A DNA stretch of 64,000 bases, from positions 1,798,001 through 1,862,000 of the forward strand of contig CP085825.1 in the NCBI GenBank assembly GCA_020809705.1, in the 5' to 3' direction. The position numbers and the translations under genes are program-made. Origin of the DNA: Calonectria ilicicola. Its lineage: Eukaryota > Ascomycota > Sordariomycetes > Hypocreales > Nectriaceae. Numbering within the stretch: position 1 is the first letter of the stretch; each line of letters starts with the position of its first letter. Of this stretch, positions 1-10,623 are shown one piece after another. The notes beneath the pieces were generated by a model that saw only the letters and a program-made list of their open reading frames with translations, was not told the origin of the DNA and searched no databases.

Positions 1-149
1 CAAGTCTCATTGCTCACAATAATGGAAAAGGAGAACACAGTGGCTTGGTTGGAATCTGTTTGCCATGGAACCGGATTATTGATGCGTCCGTCAGGAGGCT
101 CTGGAACATATATTCATAGCCCAAAATTTTCCGTCCCACAAGCAACATA

Positions 150-305
150 GGGGAAATAATCTAGTGGTTAAGACGTTGGCAATGTGATGCTGTAGCCGTC
201 CAGCCGCCCAGCTCCAGCCCGCCCAGGGTGCGGTAGCCGGGGGGAGTTGCGCCCCGGCTCGCAGCCCCTTGCCAAAGGCCGGAGGTTCAAATTCTTCTTT
301 CTCCA
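150..305 (+). tRNA. tRNA-like Pol III gene with long intron, isotype uncertain (possibly a pseudo-tRNA)
   Basis: A cloverleaf can be drawn. The acceptor stem pairs 150-156 (GGGGAAA) with 298-304 (TTTCTCC), A305 is the discriminator, the D-arm contains TAGTGGTTAAGA (162-173), and the T-arm is GGAGG-TTCAAAT-TCTTC (281-297). The anticodon stem TTGGC/GCCAA or TGGCA/TGCCA is split by about 80 GC-rich nucleotides, where tRNA introns sit. A-box and B-box promoter elements are present, and a run of T residues at 309-319 would terminate Pol III. With U33 at 183 the anticodon reads GTG (His), but the discriminator is A rather than C and one stem base is displaced. A pseudo-tRNA or the head of a tRNA-derived SINE is therefore possible. 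Confidence 0.42.
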
Positions 306-1270
306 TTCTTTTTTTTTTTGTCTTTTAGTCCCTCTTATTTACATGAGGGAAACTCCGCAGTGTTTAATAGAGGCTCAGTGAAATTCGTATTCATGCGTGG
401 TTACTGGTTCATTTTTCTTCATTTGAAGACCTTGGATGTTTTCCAGCGGATCCTTGTTTCCGTGCAACACTTTTCCGTTGCATGAAATTGAAGCCTTCGT
501 CTTGCCACGTTCGCATCACATTTCCCTTTGTACTTGACGTTGAAAGTAACGATAAATTGCCCCACGTTGGCGACTCTAGCGTCGCATTGCTCCACCACTT
601 TTCCACATTGCATGGCTTGAACTCATCACTATCTACCTACCCTATACAACACGGTGTGGGAAAACCAGGGATTGGTGGCAGGTGTCAAATCTTTTCGCCA
701 GCTGCCGGTTTGGTGTCATACAAGCCGTGCGCACACCACATCGGTGGCGCGTTGCACTTTGGTTTTCCCCAGTAATCCACTTGCGCATTGGAAAGCCGGA
801 TTCGCAAGTGGCTATGGCTAGTTTCATGTGTTGGTTCACCTCGGCTGAGTATCATCCCATTAGCTACTCTTTGATCAGAGAGGGGTTTGATTGTTACTTG
901 ACACTAATATGGCAGCTTCTTCAAGGGGTTTCGTGTGGCTACGAGACCTGTTTCTACGAGTTGAAAAAAAGAAACACTCCCCTCAGGTTGATGCTGAAGA
1001 CAACGTCGAACAAGGTCCCCTCCCGGGTTGATACAAGAGAATCGAGTACGATATTCCCTCGGGTTGATGTCAAAGAAACCGTCGGACCGGGTCCTGGATA
1101 AAGCTTAGGTGGCTTGGCCAACAAACGCACCTTCTGACGCCGAAAGTCCGTGGCTACTTAGACCATGCTATCTAGGACGCACCTACAGCAAGGCAAAGGG
1201 GAGGCAAACCGGCCCACAAAGAATCATAAAATACTCTGATAGAGATCTCCATCATCAAGAGAGAGACCAC
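306..1270. other. Intergenic, no convincing gene
   Basis: Short open frames on both strands show no recognisable domain. The only structure seen is a degenerate 39-bp tandem repeat near 978-1090, listed separately. Confidence 0.6.
978..1090 (+). repeat. Degenerate 39-bp tandem repeat, about 3 copies
   Basis: Three successive units begin with variants of CCCTC-GGGTTGAT (near 979, 1018 and 1056). The period of about 39 bp keeps reading frame (13 codons). It may be the remnant of a coding repeat; no host gene is recognisable around it. Confidence 0.5.
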
Positions 1271-1273
1271 TGG

Positions 1274-2500
1274 CGACTGGAATTCGAGTGCAACACTTGC
1301 GATGAAGCTGCCAGAGAAAGGGAGTGTCGTGACTAGGGCGTTATTGGCACCGGCGAGAAAGTTCTTGTGACCTTTAGGTCACACATTTCTCCTCTTAGCA
1401 AGATTCGAGTTCGTGATATTCCTGAGATACCGCAGTATCAGCATCTCTACGGCTTTTTGTTGTCCAACCACGTCTTGGGCCTGTACAACAATTCACATAA
1501 TTGCATCGATAACGTGCTTCACTCGTCTTCGTATTGAATGACGGAAAACACTACTAATAGCCCTTTCGGAATGTCGCCTTGTAATTTCTCTGTGTTACAA
1601 TGGGTGTTTCATAGAAACACTAATGGTGGGAAAGGCTATTTATTGAGCCTGGCACCACCAAACTGAACCCGTGGATTGGGAAGAGCATTTGCACCGCTGT
1701 GCTGTGAAATGAGGGCTGTGATACGATCGGTTTCTAGCAACGGATGAACTAAACGGATCAATTACTTTGTAGCCAGCCAGGGCCAGTAACGGGGATCTCC
1801 GTTATCGAGGGTACGAGCAACCGGAATTTGAGTGCAGCACTGATGGAGAAGCTTTCGAGGATGAGCGGGAGTGTCACGATGGCAGGAATCAGGAGCAGTT
1901 TTGGCACCCTTCTCGAAAGTGAGGACTATACTATGATCAATTTCCAAAAGGAGATGAACTTGAAGGTTCATCGCCATCGCCAGTCTGCCGCGGATACAAA
2001 CGAATATCTCCGTCACCAGGTGCACCAGCGACCGGAATTTGAGTGTGACGCTTGTGGCGAAGCTTTCGGAGATGAATCGGAGTGTCGCGACCGCGCGAAT
2101 TGAGAGGAGGTCTGGCACCCTTCTGCTTCAATGCAAAATCCATTATGATCAGTTTCTGGCTGAACGAACTCCGAGGCTCAACGCCTTCTGGGAGGACCAC
2201 CAGCGACCGGAATTTGAGCGCGACAGGTATGGTAAAGCTCTTGGACATGAATGGGACCGTCGCGACCACATGGATTAAGAGGAGCATTGGAACCTTTCCG
2301 CTCCTCTGAGGGAGCTTGTTAAGATCTGCTTCTAATAATGGATTAATTCACTAGTTGAGCACTTTCGTCTGCCAGGCATGGCTAGTGATGGAGAACTGCG
2401 TTGTTGGGAACGCCAGGGATCGGAATTCGACCGCGACACTTGTCGCGAAGCTTTCAGAGATGAATGTGAACGTCACGACCACATGGATTGGAAGGAGGGC
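1274..2500 (+). pseudogene. Decayed array of C2H2 zinc-finger coding repeats
   Basis: Five related segments (about 1274-1335, 1816-1880, 2023-2101, 2203-2278, 2412-2495) share the core CGACCGGAATTTGAGTG and GAAGCTTTC, and translate to variants of F-E-C-D-x-C-G-E-A-F-x-D-E-x-E-C-R-D-H-M-D. That resembles the fungal zinc-finger pattern C-x2-C...F...H-M-D. Each copy is followed within a few codons by a stop, and Cys or His residues are lost in different copies. Flanking sequence is duplicated too: the stretches before copies 2 and 5 are alignable. I read this as a tandemly duplicated zinc-finger gene, or its exons, that has decayed. No intact open frame spans more than one unit. A live gene with many short exons is a less likely alternative. 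Confidence 0.55.
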
Positions 2501-2577
2501 TAATTGACTGTTGGGTAAGGAACAGTGCGCTTGTCGGAAATTTTATTTTGCGATTATTGTACCTGGTCTTTTGATGA

Positions 2578-2886
2578 TGGCTTGTACTGATAGTAACTCC
2601 TAGTGCAAGTCCTCGAGCAATCAAGTACAACCTCAGACTAAGATTGCGCAACAACATCGAGCGCCTGTCCATCTCGCTCAACCAGTTCCCCGGCGTGAAG
2701 GCATGGCTGGCCCGCGTACTCAAACGCCCGGCCGTCCGCCGCGGTCTCCAGATCCCCATGACGAGCCTGTCTCGGGCCACAGTCTTTAATAGGATTAACA
2801 ACAAGACCAAGCAGGAATGTGCTGAGTTGAAGAAACTCGTGGATGCTGCCAAGGAGCAGTATGGGTACAAGTACGTGTCTTCTTGA
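2578..2886 (+). pseudogene. Glutathione S-transferase C-terminal fragment
   Basis: The open frame ending in TGA at 2884-2886 encodes QFPGVKAWLARVLKRPAVRR and then a basic/Gln-rich tail ending EQYGYKYVSS. This is the last helix segment of fungal Ure2/YfcG-like glutathione S-transferases (pattern ...P-x-V-K-A-W-x-x-R-x-x-x-R-P-A-V-x-x-G). The thioredoxin-like glutathione-binding half and most of the helical domain are absent. Immediately upstream lies the zinc-finger debris, with an in-frame TGA at 2575. No start codon fits a full gene. I infer a gene truncated by rearrangement; the remaining frame is intact, so the break may be recent or the fragment may be transcribed as part of something else. 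Confidence 0.6.
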
Positions 2887-4027
2887 GAGTAAGTTGCAGC
2901 TGAGAGGGAGAGAGCAAGCGAGTTGAACTTGTTGCTTCCCTCCCTCCCCCTTTTGTTTCCTTTATGAAAGCGAGTTTGAGAATTCGGGTGTAGGGACATT
3001 AGTAATAATGGATGAGAGACAGAACACGGCCGAATCTATGACTGAGTGAAGTTGCACGAAGTCAGAGGCGCTTCGATAAGCATTTGAGCTAGGCAGAACG
3101 TGGATGTTGTTTGTTTGAATAAATAAGCACTTAAAATACAAAAAAGTCAGCCCTACCAAACTGCTATCTATTTATTACTGTACAATGAATGCCGAGACCA
3201 CAACGATGTGGGCACAAACGTATAGAATACATAAACAAGATGCAAACGCCGTGGCATCGCAAGTTACTGCACACTATCGTCTCTTTCTCTCACCCTACCT
3301 ATAAACACTACCAAACTCAACAAACACCGTGATTCTGATGCAAGACCGTCCAACCCAACGCCCAAAACACCCCCCGATGCTCATCCAGGTCGTGACGCAA
3401 AGAAGACAATAATCATCCTCCTGCATCTCAAACCGTCCCCGGCCATTGACCGCCCTGCACTCCTGGCACGGCGTTGGCCTCTCTTTTTTTGTTTAACTCG
3501 CCCCCTATGCCCTATGCCCTATGTCCTATGTCCTATGTCCTTATGTCCACCAACATGAAAAAATCATTTCCCTTCAACCCGTTTTCAAACCCTGCCAAAA
3601 AAAATTGACGACGCCAGATTGTATAGGACCTGGTCAATAGATAATAAAAAAAAGAAGAAGGGAGAAATAATGCACAGCCACCTGTCGCTCGGTAACAACA
3701 AAATGAGTCCCTGGATCCAGTTCCAAGGTACATGAAACAAAATGCAAGTCCCAAAGCTGTCAGCGAAGACGTTATAGGAACAAAAAGGGCAAACCCGGTG
3801 GCTGTTGTAGGACCGGGGGGCCCCCTTCGACGCAACAAGCTCGATGGGGTTGCGGGTATCGACGATGCAGAATGCTTTTGTGTCCGCTTTCTTTGCTTTT
3901 CCCAGAATACCATGAAAACATATCCACCCATCCTCCGTGAATCGCCGTTATTTTTTATCAATGCACAAGGGGTATTGTCACAATAGGGAGACGAGACTGC
4001 TCCCAACTTTTTACATCTCCCTCGCCC
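2887..4027. other. Intergenic, includes RCD1 3' flank
   Basis: No gene is seen. It contains the 7-bp tandem repeat at 3504-3546 and several A/T-rich tracts that would suit the 3' untranslated region of the minus-strand RCD1 gene. Confidence 0.6.
3504..3546 (+). repeat. 7-bp tandem repeat (CCTATGY)n
   Basis: Six consecutive units: CCTATGC twice, CCTATGT three times, then a one-base-expanded CCTTATGT. Unit length is 7 bp. It lies about 480 bp beyond the RCD1 stop codon. Confidence 0.85.
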
Positions 4028-5356
4028 TTACATGTTGGAGACGCCAGTCGAGCCGGGGTCTACAACATTGTCCGAGAGGTTGATGAGCAGCTGTGCCAGG
4101 CACCTCTTGGTAGCGGCGTCGTCCCGGAGAACCGATGAGAATGTGGCATCCCGAAGGGGCTCAGGGAGGCACTGGCGAAGGGCCTCGCGGGCTCGAGCAT
4201 TGTCACTGAGACTGTATCACCGTATAGTTAGTGGAAAAATGCCCTCTTTCTCTCTCGTTAGACTGGGCTTTTGGGTTGGGACTAACCGAAGGAAGCATCG
4301 AACGACGTGCTTCAGGAGACGAGCCGTCTGGGACTCGACAAGCTGGGCAACCATGTTGCTGAGGACGGTGCCCACGGCATAGAAGCGCTCATAGGTGGCG
4401 CAGATGTAGTTGAGGCCGTTGTCGTCGAGGAGAATCTTCTGGACGATGAAGATGGCCACGGTCTTGCTAAGCTCCGAGCCTGTCTCCATGATTCGCAGGC
4501 AGAGGGGGATAATCTCCGTGGTGAGGAGGAAGTTGATGACCTCAGAAGAGTCATTCTTAACAAGGGCGCCGATAACACCAAGGCTTGTAAGGCGGAGGTA
4601 CTCAAAAGGCCGAGACTTGGAGGTGGTGTTGAGAAAAGGGTAGAGGAAGAGAGGAATGTGGGCTACGCGGATTGGTCAGTTTGAGTTTGATCTAACGAGG
4701 CCTGCCTGCTGCTGCTCAATGTGAATCACGCACCGTTTAGGAAGAGGGTCCTGGTGTCGTTGTGGGAGGCAACGCACTGAAGTAGGGCGAGGGCGTTGCA
4801 GACGCGGTTCGAGGCGGCGGCCGTCAGCTGCGAGGGGTTGAGGAGGGTGTAGACAGAGATGATCTCCTGGAGCAGCGAGGTCATGACGCCTGACAAGAGT
4901 TAGCTTGCATTGCTCTTATCAGAGCTGCTGCGGTGGTTTGCAGACAAGCGAGGCGTCGGATGAGGGTAGTAGTGGGGGTCACGCACCAAAGGAATGCCAC
5001 AGGATGAGGGCTAGCTCGGGGACCTGCTCTCGCTTTTTGCTGAGCTCGAGGAGGGCGGCCTCGCGTGTGTTCTCGTTGAGCAGGTCGGCAATGTAGGCCA
5101 TGGTGCGGCGGTTGTCCTCGGAGACGTTATCGTGGGCGGCATCCTGGGCGTGGGCGGGGAGCTGGCCGCCGACGGACGAGTGGGCGTTTGCAGCGAGGCG
5201 GCTGAAGTGCTGCTGCTGGACAACGGCGGCGGCGGCGGCGGCCTGCTGCTGTTGCGCATGAGGGTGGTGAGCGCCGGACTGCTGGTGCATCCAGGACTGC
5301 TCGGCGCCCTGGGGCGTGAACTGGTGGTGTCCGTAGACGTGCGCCGCGGGCATCAT
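4028..5356 (-). CDS. RCD1/CAF40 (CNOT9-type) subunit of the CCR4-NOT complex
   Basis: Four exons: 5356-4987, 4889-4734, 4662-4287, 4211-4028, giving 361 residues. The introns have GT..AG ends and each junction restores the family sequence (for example the F-G-V-M join). Residues 1-78 are low complexity, rich in His, Gln and Ala. From about residue 80 the armadillo-repeat RCD1 domain begins ([20 protein letters not shown]) and runs to the C-terminus, with the conserved [20 protein letters not shown] and [18 protein letters not shown] helices. RCD1 proteins are the CAF40/CNOT9 module of CCR4-NOT, which links deadenylation and translational repression to RNA-binding partners in the cytoplasm and nucleus. 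The Q-rich N-terminus is a normal variable extension. The start is the first of two adjacent ATGs. Confidence in family and structure is high. Confidence 0.95.
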
Positions 5357-6159
5357 TTTGGGCAGTACTTATTTGTTGGTGAGGGAGGCGACGGGGAGAG
5401 GAGGTAGGTGGTGGAAGGCGTGGGTGTTCGTGCTCGTGATTGTGCTCGTGGCGGTTTGCGTGCAGGCGTGCGCGAGGGCGAGCGGGCTCGGGTCAGAATT
5501 GGCGGAGGATGTTCGGGCGGGATGCAGCAAGGGCGCGGTGCATGCAGCTCTCACAATGCGGGCGACAGCAGGCGGCGGCGGCGTCGACGTAGCGATATTT
5601 CAAAGACGGGGACGGGGTTTTGGTGTCGTCGAGCGTGTCGTTGAGGACGCAGGCTTCGGCGATGCAGGCTCCGGGGAGTGTCGAGCAGTCAAGGATGTCG
5701 TAGGGCGGGAGTCAGCCGCAGAGGCTCGCAGATGGACGCAGATTGGACGATGGGCGGGATGGATTGTTGCAGTGCAGTGCGTGCAGTGGCCGTGGGAGAG
5801 ATGGGCGAGCGTCCAGAGTTGTGGTGGTTGCGACTGGGGCTGCGGATTGGCTGCGGATTGGCTGCGGGCCCGCCATTGGCTGGAGGCGACTTCGAGAAGG
5901 AAGGCACCGCAATGGGGTTTTGCTTGGGCGCAACTGGCTGCGTCCCGCCTGTGATGCCGCCTGGAATCCCGTCTGGAATTGGGGAACCTGGCGCTTGGAC
6001 CCCTCCAAGGTACCCTGGCCGCCCACGATTGCGCGAGCCGCTACCTGTCTGGAGTCGTGGGGGGAGGTCACTCGCCAGACCAGCCCAGCGTGACTTGCAC
6101 CCAAGTATCCTGTGGCTTGCACCCTCTGACTTGCACCTTGTGGCTCTAGCCCGGCCCAG

Positions 6160-6213
6160 CCAGGCCAGGCCAGGCTCAAGCCCAAGCCCAAGCCCAAGCC
6201 TGAGCCCGAGCCT
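6160..6213. repeat. Simple repeats (CCAGG)n and (AAGCCC)n
   Basis: CCAGGCCAGGCCAGG at about 6160-6174 is followed by four AAGCCC-type hexamers that decay into GAGCCC (about 6178-6211). Confidence 0.8.
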
Positions 6214-6439
6214 CACGAATGTCTTGTATTTTCGTCCCGAGGCCCTTGTCCAGCCTTGTCCACCAGCCAGCCGCCTCGTCCAGCCTTGCTTGTCCTCGGT
6301 GACGTCGACCCTGACGTGCCATGCTGCCAAGTCCGAGGCCGGGGAGGACATGGCTACACACGAGCGATACATGCACATACGATGATATATCACAGAGAAG
6401 AAAGCACATTCACACCAGCACTTCTCTCACCTGCCTGCA

Positions 6440-6458
6440 TACACACACACACACACAT
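6440..6458. repeat. (CA)n microsatellite
   Basis: An uninterrupted AC/CA dinucleotide run in the KIN1 3' flank, followed by further CACA-rich sequence to about 6510. Confidence 0.85.
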
Positions 6459-6943
6459 TCCATACACTCACACTTGCTCACACAAGCTCATACTTCACTC
6501 ACATTCACTGACACCTCTTTTTTTTTCATTGCTCTCAATCCAAATACATTCGTGTCTATGTAGTTATGTCCGCAACCCCCCGCAAAAGTCTCTTTCCATT
6601 ATGCTACTCCAACTTGCTATGCATTCTCCTCTCACACATACGCTTTGTCTCTCCACTCGTCTCGTCTAGCTCTCCTTCACAACTCGCCCCCCCCATTCTC
6701 CCCTTTCTGCTCGCTACTATATATCATTACTACTATATGTGCTCCTCCGATTCCCACCATATAACTGTAACCCGTCTGCAATACCCGCGTCTCTTATACA
6801 AACAATATCTGTCGTCGCCGTTGAGCCAACCAGAATCTTCCGCCCACGTCTTGCGCCACGCATCTAATCCAAATGCTTGCACCATCCTCGTCACGCCGTA
6901 TGACATGCCCGTAATTATTGCTGTGCGTCCATATCAGAGACAA

Positions 6944-9900
6944 TTATAGTCTGAGCTCGCGTAGAATCTGGTCCGCCATGCTCTTGTACTGCCATGTGTT
7001 ACCCGTCATCCGCTTAAATTGGATGCCGTGCAGCGAGAGCAGGGGCACCTTGACGATGAAAATCTCAAACTCTAACACCATGCTTCCGCCAAGGTCGCTC
7101 TGCACGTGTGTGCTCGTCTCTCCAGGTACCCTTCTCGACGATCCGCCGTTTCGCCCAGACATGCTGTCCACTGACGTCTCAGAGTTGGAGAAGCTGCGGT
7201 CTCGGCCTGGTGTTCGCGGCGTTGTAGGAGGGCGTTCCGAATCTCGGAACTCGTCACGTTCACCCCGATCGTCTCCTCGTCGAAGGCCTCCGAAACTGAA
7301 GCGTCGTCGGTGACCGGGCGTAGGTCCAGGGCTGCCAGGTTGATCTTGCACCTTGTTTAGATCGATGCTGGGGGAGTGGCTGCAGCTGAATCCTCCCTTG
7401 ATCTCCGTATACTCGACGTTGAGTTGCTGGAGCACTCGTTTGATGTCGGTACGGATGGCAGGCACAGACTTGCCTGATGTGGTGGACACACTAAATAGTC
7501 CCTTGAGATACACCGGCTTGGCCAGCTCCGTTTCGTCGAGGCGATCCGTCGACACTCCACTCTGCTCCAGCTCTGCATCCGTCTCCTCGGGGACATTTGC
7601 TTCTTGAGCGGCCTCCCGCTTCTGGCGGCGTCGCTGGATGCTTTCCCGCCGAGCATGGCCAATCGACTTGTCTCTCAGGCTCGCTGACCTAGAGTGGCCT
7701 TGAGAGCGGTGTGAGCTCAAGCTGTCCTCATTCAGAACGGATTGGTCTGAGCCGCTGGTGGGTGGCATCTCCTTGCCGAATCTGACATTGTCACGTCGTC
7801 TCATCTCGGCCGAGTTGACACTGGTAGATCGGCCTAAGCCGCCTGCCCTGCGTGACTGACCAGCGCCAGCAGACATGGGAGGGCTGAGCAGTTCGCTGTG
7901 CTGCGGCTGGCTGCTGCCAGAGCGGATACGAGATCCCTGCTCATCACGCTCGTCTCGATCGCGTCGACCACGGCGGATGCTGAAGCTCTTTCGGGGGGTG
8001 AGTGGGGATGATTCGGCAGGCGAATGGACATGCACCACAGGTGGGTGAGACCGGTCCTTGTCCAGTCGCTCAGGATGCTCCCTACGCTTCCTGGTACTGA
8101 AGCGACGTAGGAGACCAGCGGCAGTGCCTTCTTTCTTCGGGGGTTCGGTCTTGGGTTCAGGAGGAGGAAGAGGTACTGGTTTGGGAATCTCGGGCATGTC
8201 GTCTTCTCCGTGGGTGCGAGCACGAGGTCTTGTTCGTCCTCCGGTAGGCTTCTCACCCGACATTTCATAGGTGGCGGTATTTGTGTGAACCGCCTTTGGA
8301 AGAGTAATCTCGGGCAAGAGTTCGGGCTCCTTGGCCTTTTCCCGTTCTCTTTCCTTTTCTCTCTCCCTCTCCTTTTCCTTTTCTCGTTCTTTCTCCTTCT
8401 CCTTCTCTTTTTCCTTCTCCCTCTCCTTCTCTTTAGCCTTCTCCTTCTCTCGTTCCTTTTCTTTCTCCTTGTCGCGGGCAGCATCGGCATTCTGTGGGAA
8501 CATTTCTGCATGATCTCGATCTTGCTTTTCCTTGACCAGATAGTAAATAGATAGGAGGGGGTTGTAGGCATTCATTGGATCGTTGCCAATCTGGAGCGCT
8601 TCGGAGCTGGGACCGCTCAGAGTGTCGCGACTGTTGCCAGAATTCCTGCGTTTGTAAAAGTCAAAACCAAAAGGCCTTCTCTTCTCGGCATCTTTGGCCT
8701 GCACAGGGACCTCTCTCTCTCTCTGAAATGCCTTGACGGCTCGCTGGTAATCTTCTGATTCGACTGTTCTAGTGAGTTGGGCATGGATGGTTTCGGGAGA
8801 ACCAAAGTTGAAGCCCTGCATTGCGTGGACAACTTCTGGCTCCAGAGGTGTCGTCAATGGCTCACGAACGGGAAGGTGGTTTTCGGGAGGGCCGTTGAAG
8901 CCTTTGAGCATCCATGGGTGGTTCAGCACCTCTTGCATGGTGGCTCGCTGCTTCGGGTCGGTGACAAGCATGCGAGATAGGAGATTCTTGCATTCTGTGA
9001 CACTGTTAGAACTCACTGCTTGCTAATAGCGAAGGCGGGGGATGCACTTACCACCTGAGAGCCAATTAGGATAGTCTACAAGACCTCGCTTGATTTTGGC
9101 GTGGAGAGCAGGCATGCTTTGGTCGTCAAAGGGCACTTTGCCGCACACGAGGACGTATAGGACAATGCCGAAACTCCAGACATCTACCTCTGGACCTGTA
9201 TAGGCTCTTGCTTGCAAAAGCTCGGGGGCAGCAAAGTACAGACTGCCACAGAATGTCTTGAGGTGACCGCGCGGGGCAAATAGGTTGCTCAGGCCGAAAT
9301 CAATGATCTTGATATCGCCAGTCTTGCTGATGAGGATATTTTCAATCTTCAGATCACGGTGAACGATACTGTTTCGATGGCAGTAGTCGAGGGCACTTGC
9401 GATCTGGCGACTAAACTTTCGGGCTTGCTTCTCCTTGAGCTTGCCATGAGAGATGATGTAATCGAGCATCTGGCCTCCGTTGACATATTCGAAGAGCATG
9501 TACCAGTGGTGATTTGTACGAACGACATCACGAAGACCGCAGATGTTGGGGTGGTTCAGCAAGGATACTATGGCAGCCTCACGAGCTGTACGGATCTCCT
9601 TGGACTGGTCGGCGCGCTCCTTGTCGGCGCGGGATTGGTGTCCATCGTCGGTTGAGCCACGGGGGATAATTTTACAAGCGACCTGAGCGAGGAGAGGTTA
9701 GGCATGAGCGCAGACATGATGGGTTACAGAGAGTTGGTGATGAGAGGGATAGGGCACGCAAGCAGGTTGCAGTAGGGACGCCGAGTAGAGAGCGATTAAG
9801 GAGAGACACGAACCTGTTCACTGCCGTCTTCTTTTCGGGCGAGTTTCACTTTTCCCATGCTTCCAGCACCGATAGTCTTGCCCAAAATCCATTTGCCTGA

Positions 9901-10623
9901 CTGGGTTGGGATGATGGTGCGCGCCCTGCTCTGCTTGGAAGTCGAAGCCCTTGGGGCCGAAGGGGCATCGGCTTGGCCATGCTGCGAGGTGGTGTTGGCG
10001 GCGGCAGAAGCAGAGCCATTGTGGGCAGCGGTGGCCGAGGGCGCCATGTCGGGATGGTGATTGTTGTTGTTGTGGTGGTTAGATCGAGTGCTGCTTCGTC
10101 GCTGGGGCCGCGAGGGATCGGGGCCCCTTGTCGGGGGCGGTGGGCGGTCTCTGCTGGAGCTTCGCTTGGAAGAGTGATGGGCGACGGCGGCTATGTGCGC
10201 GGTGTCGTACTCATTTTGGGGCGCCGAAGCGTGCTGGGAACCGGGGCGGGCAGACGACGAGGGACGGCGGTGGTGATGGGGGATGTTGTGCTGGGCAGCG
10301 GCGGAGGAACCGTTGAGGCCTGAGCTGGGGTTGGCGCCGTTGGTGTGTGCGTGTGCGTGCGAGTGTGGTGCGTGTGAGGAGGAAATATGGCGAGCGTTGT
10401 GGTTGTTGTTGTGGTGGGCGTGGGTTTGGGCGTAGGCGGGAGAGGGAGCTGTGTTGCCAGTGCCAGTGCCAGAAGCAGCGACAGAACTTGGACTTTGACC
10501 GGTGACGGCCAGCGGCGGGGGCCTTCCTGAACGGGTCGAACGGGTTGAACGGGTTGAGTAGCTCCGGGATGGCGGCTCTCGCGACGAGAGATCAGCAGCG
10601 GTAGCAGCCGTTCTCGTGCTCAT
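6944..10623 (-). CDS. KIN1: KIN1/PAR-1 (MARK) family Ser/Thr protein kinase
   Basis: Three exons (10623-9814, 9682-9052, 8994-6944) give 1163 residues. A disordered Ser/His/Asn-rich N-terminus of about 240 residues precedes the kinase domain. Visible motifs are the glycine loop GAGSMG (252-257), VACK with the ATP-binding lysine at 274, the catalytic HRDLKIEN starting at 378 and DFG at 398-400. A long disordered region follows, including a run of Lys, Glu and Arg at about 654-703 that is predicted coiled or single-helix. The C-terminal KA1 domain is in two conserved parts: [14 protein letters not shown] with its following helix, and the final [20 protein letters not shown] segment (1119-1163). 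The split is usual in fungal KIN1. KIN1 kinases act at the plasma membrane in polarity, septation and exocytosis; KA1 binds acidic phospholipids. ATG 10623 is chosen because the frame upstream lacks a better methionine. Confidence 0.95.

Larger units (their letters stand above)
5357..6943. other. Intergenic between RCD1 start and KIN1 stop
   Basis: GC-rich DNA containing the RCD1 promoter/5' leader and the KIN1 3' untranslated region. Long open frames here (for example 5358-5954 and 5689-6393) overlap on both strands and look compositional. Simple repeats are listed separately. No gene is recognised. Confidence 0.6.

Noticed and set aside
5358..6393. Overlapping long open frames on both strands between RCD1 and KIN1
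   Set aside because: The frames are open because of GC-rich, Pro/Ala/Arg-type composition, overlap each other in opposite directions and contain simple repeats; no domain is seen.
8210..8554. Leu/Phe/Ser-rich frame that looks like membrane segments
   Set aside because: It is the antisense shadow of the Lys/Glu/Arg-rich stretch of KIN1.
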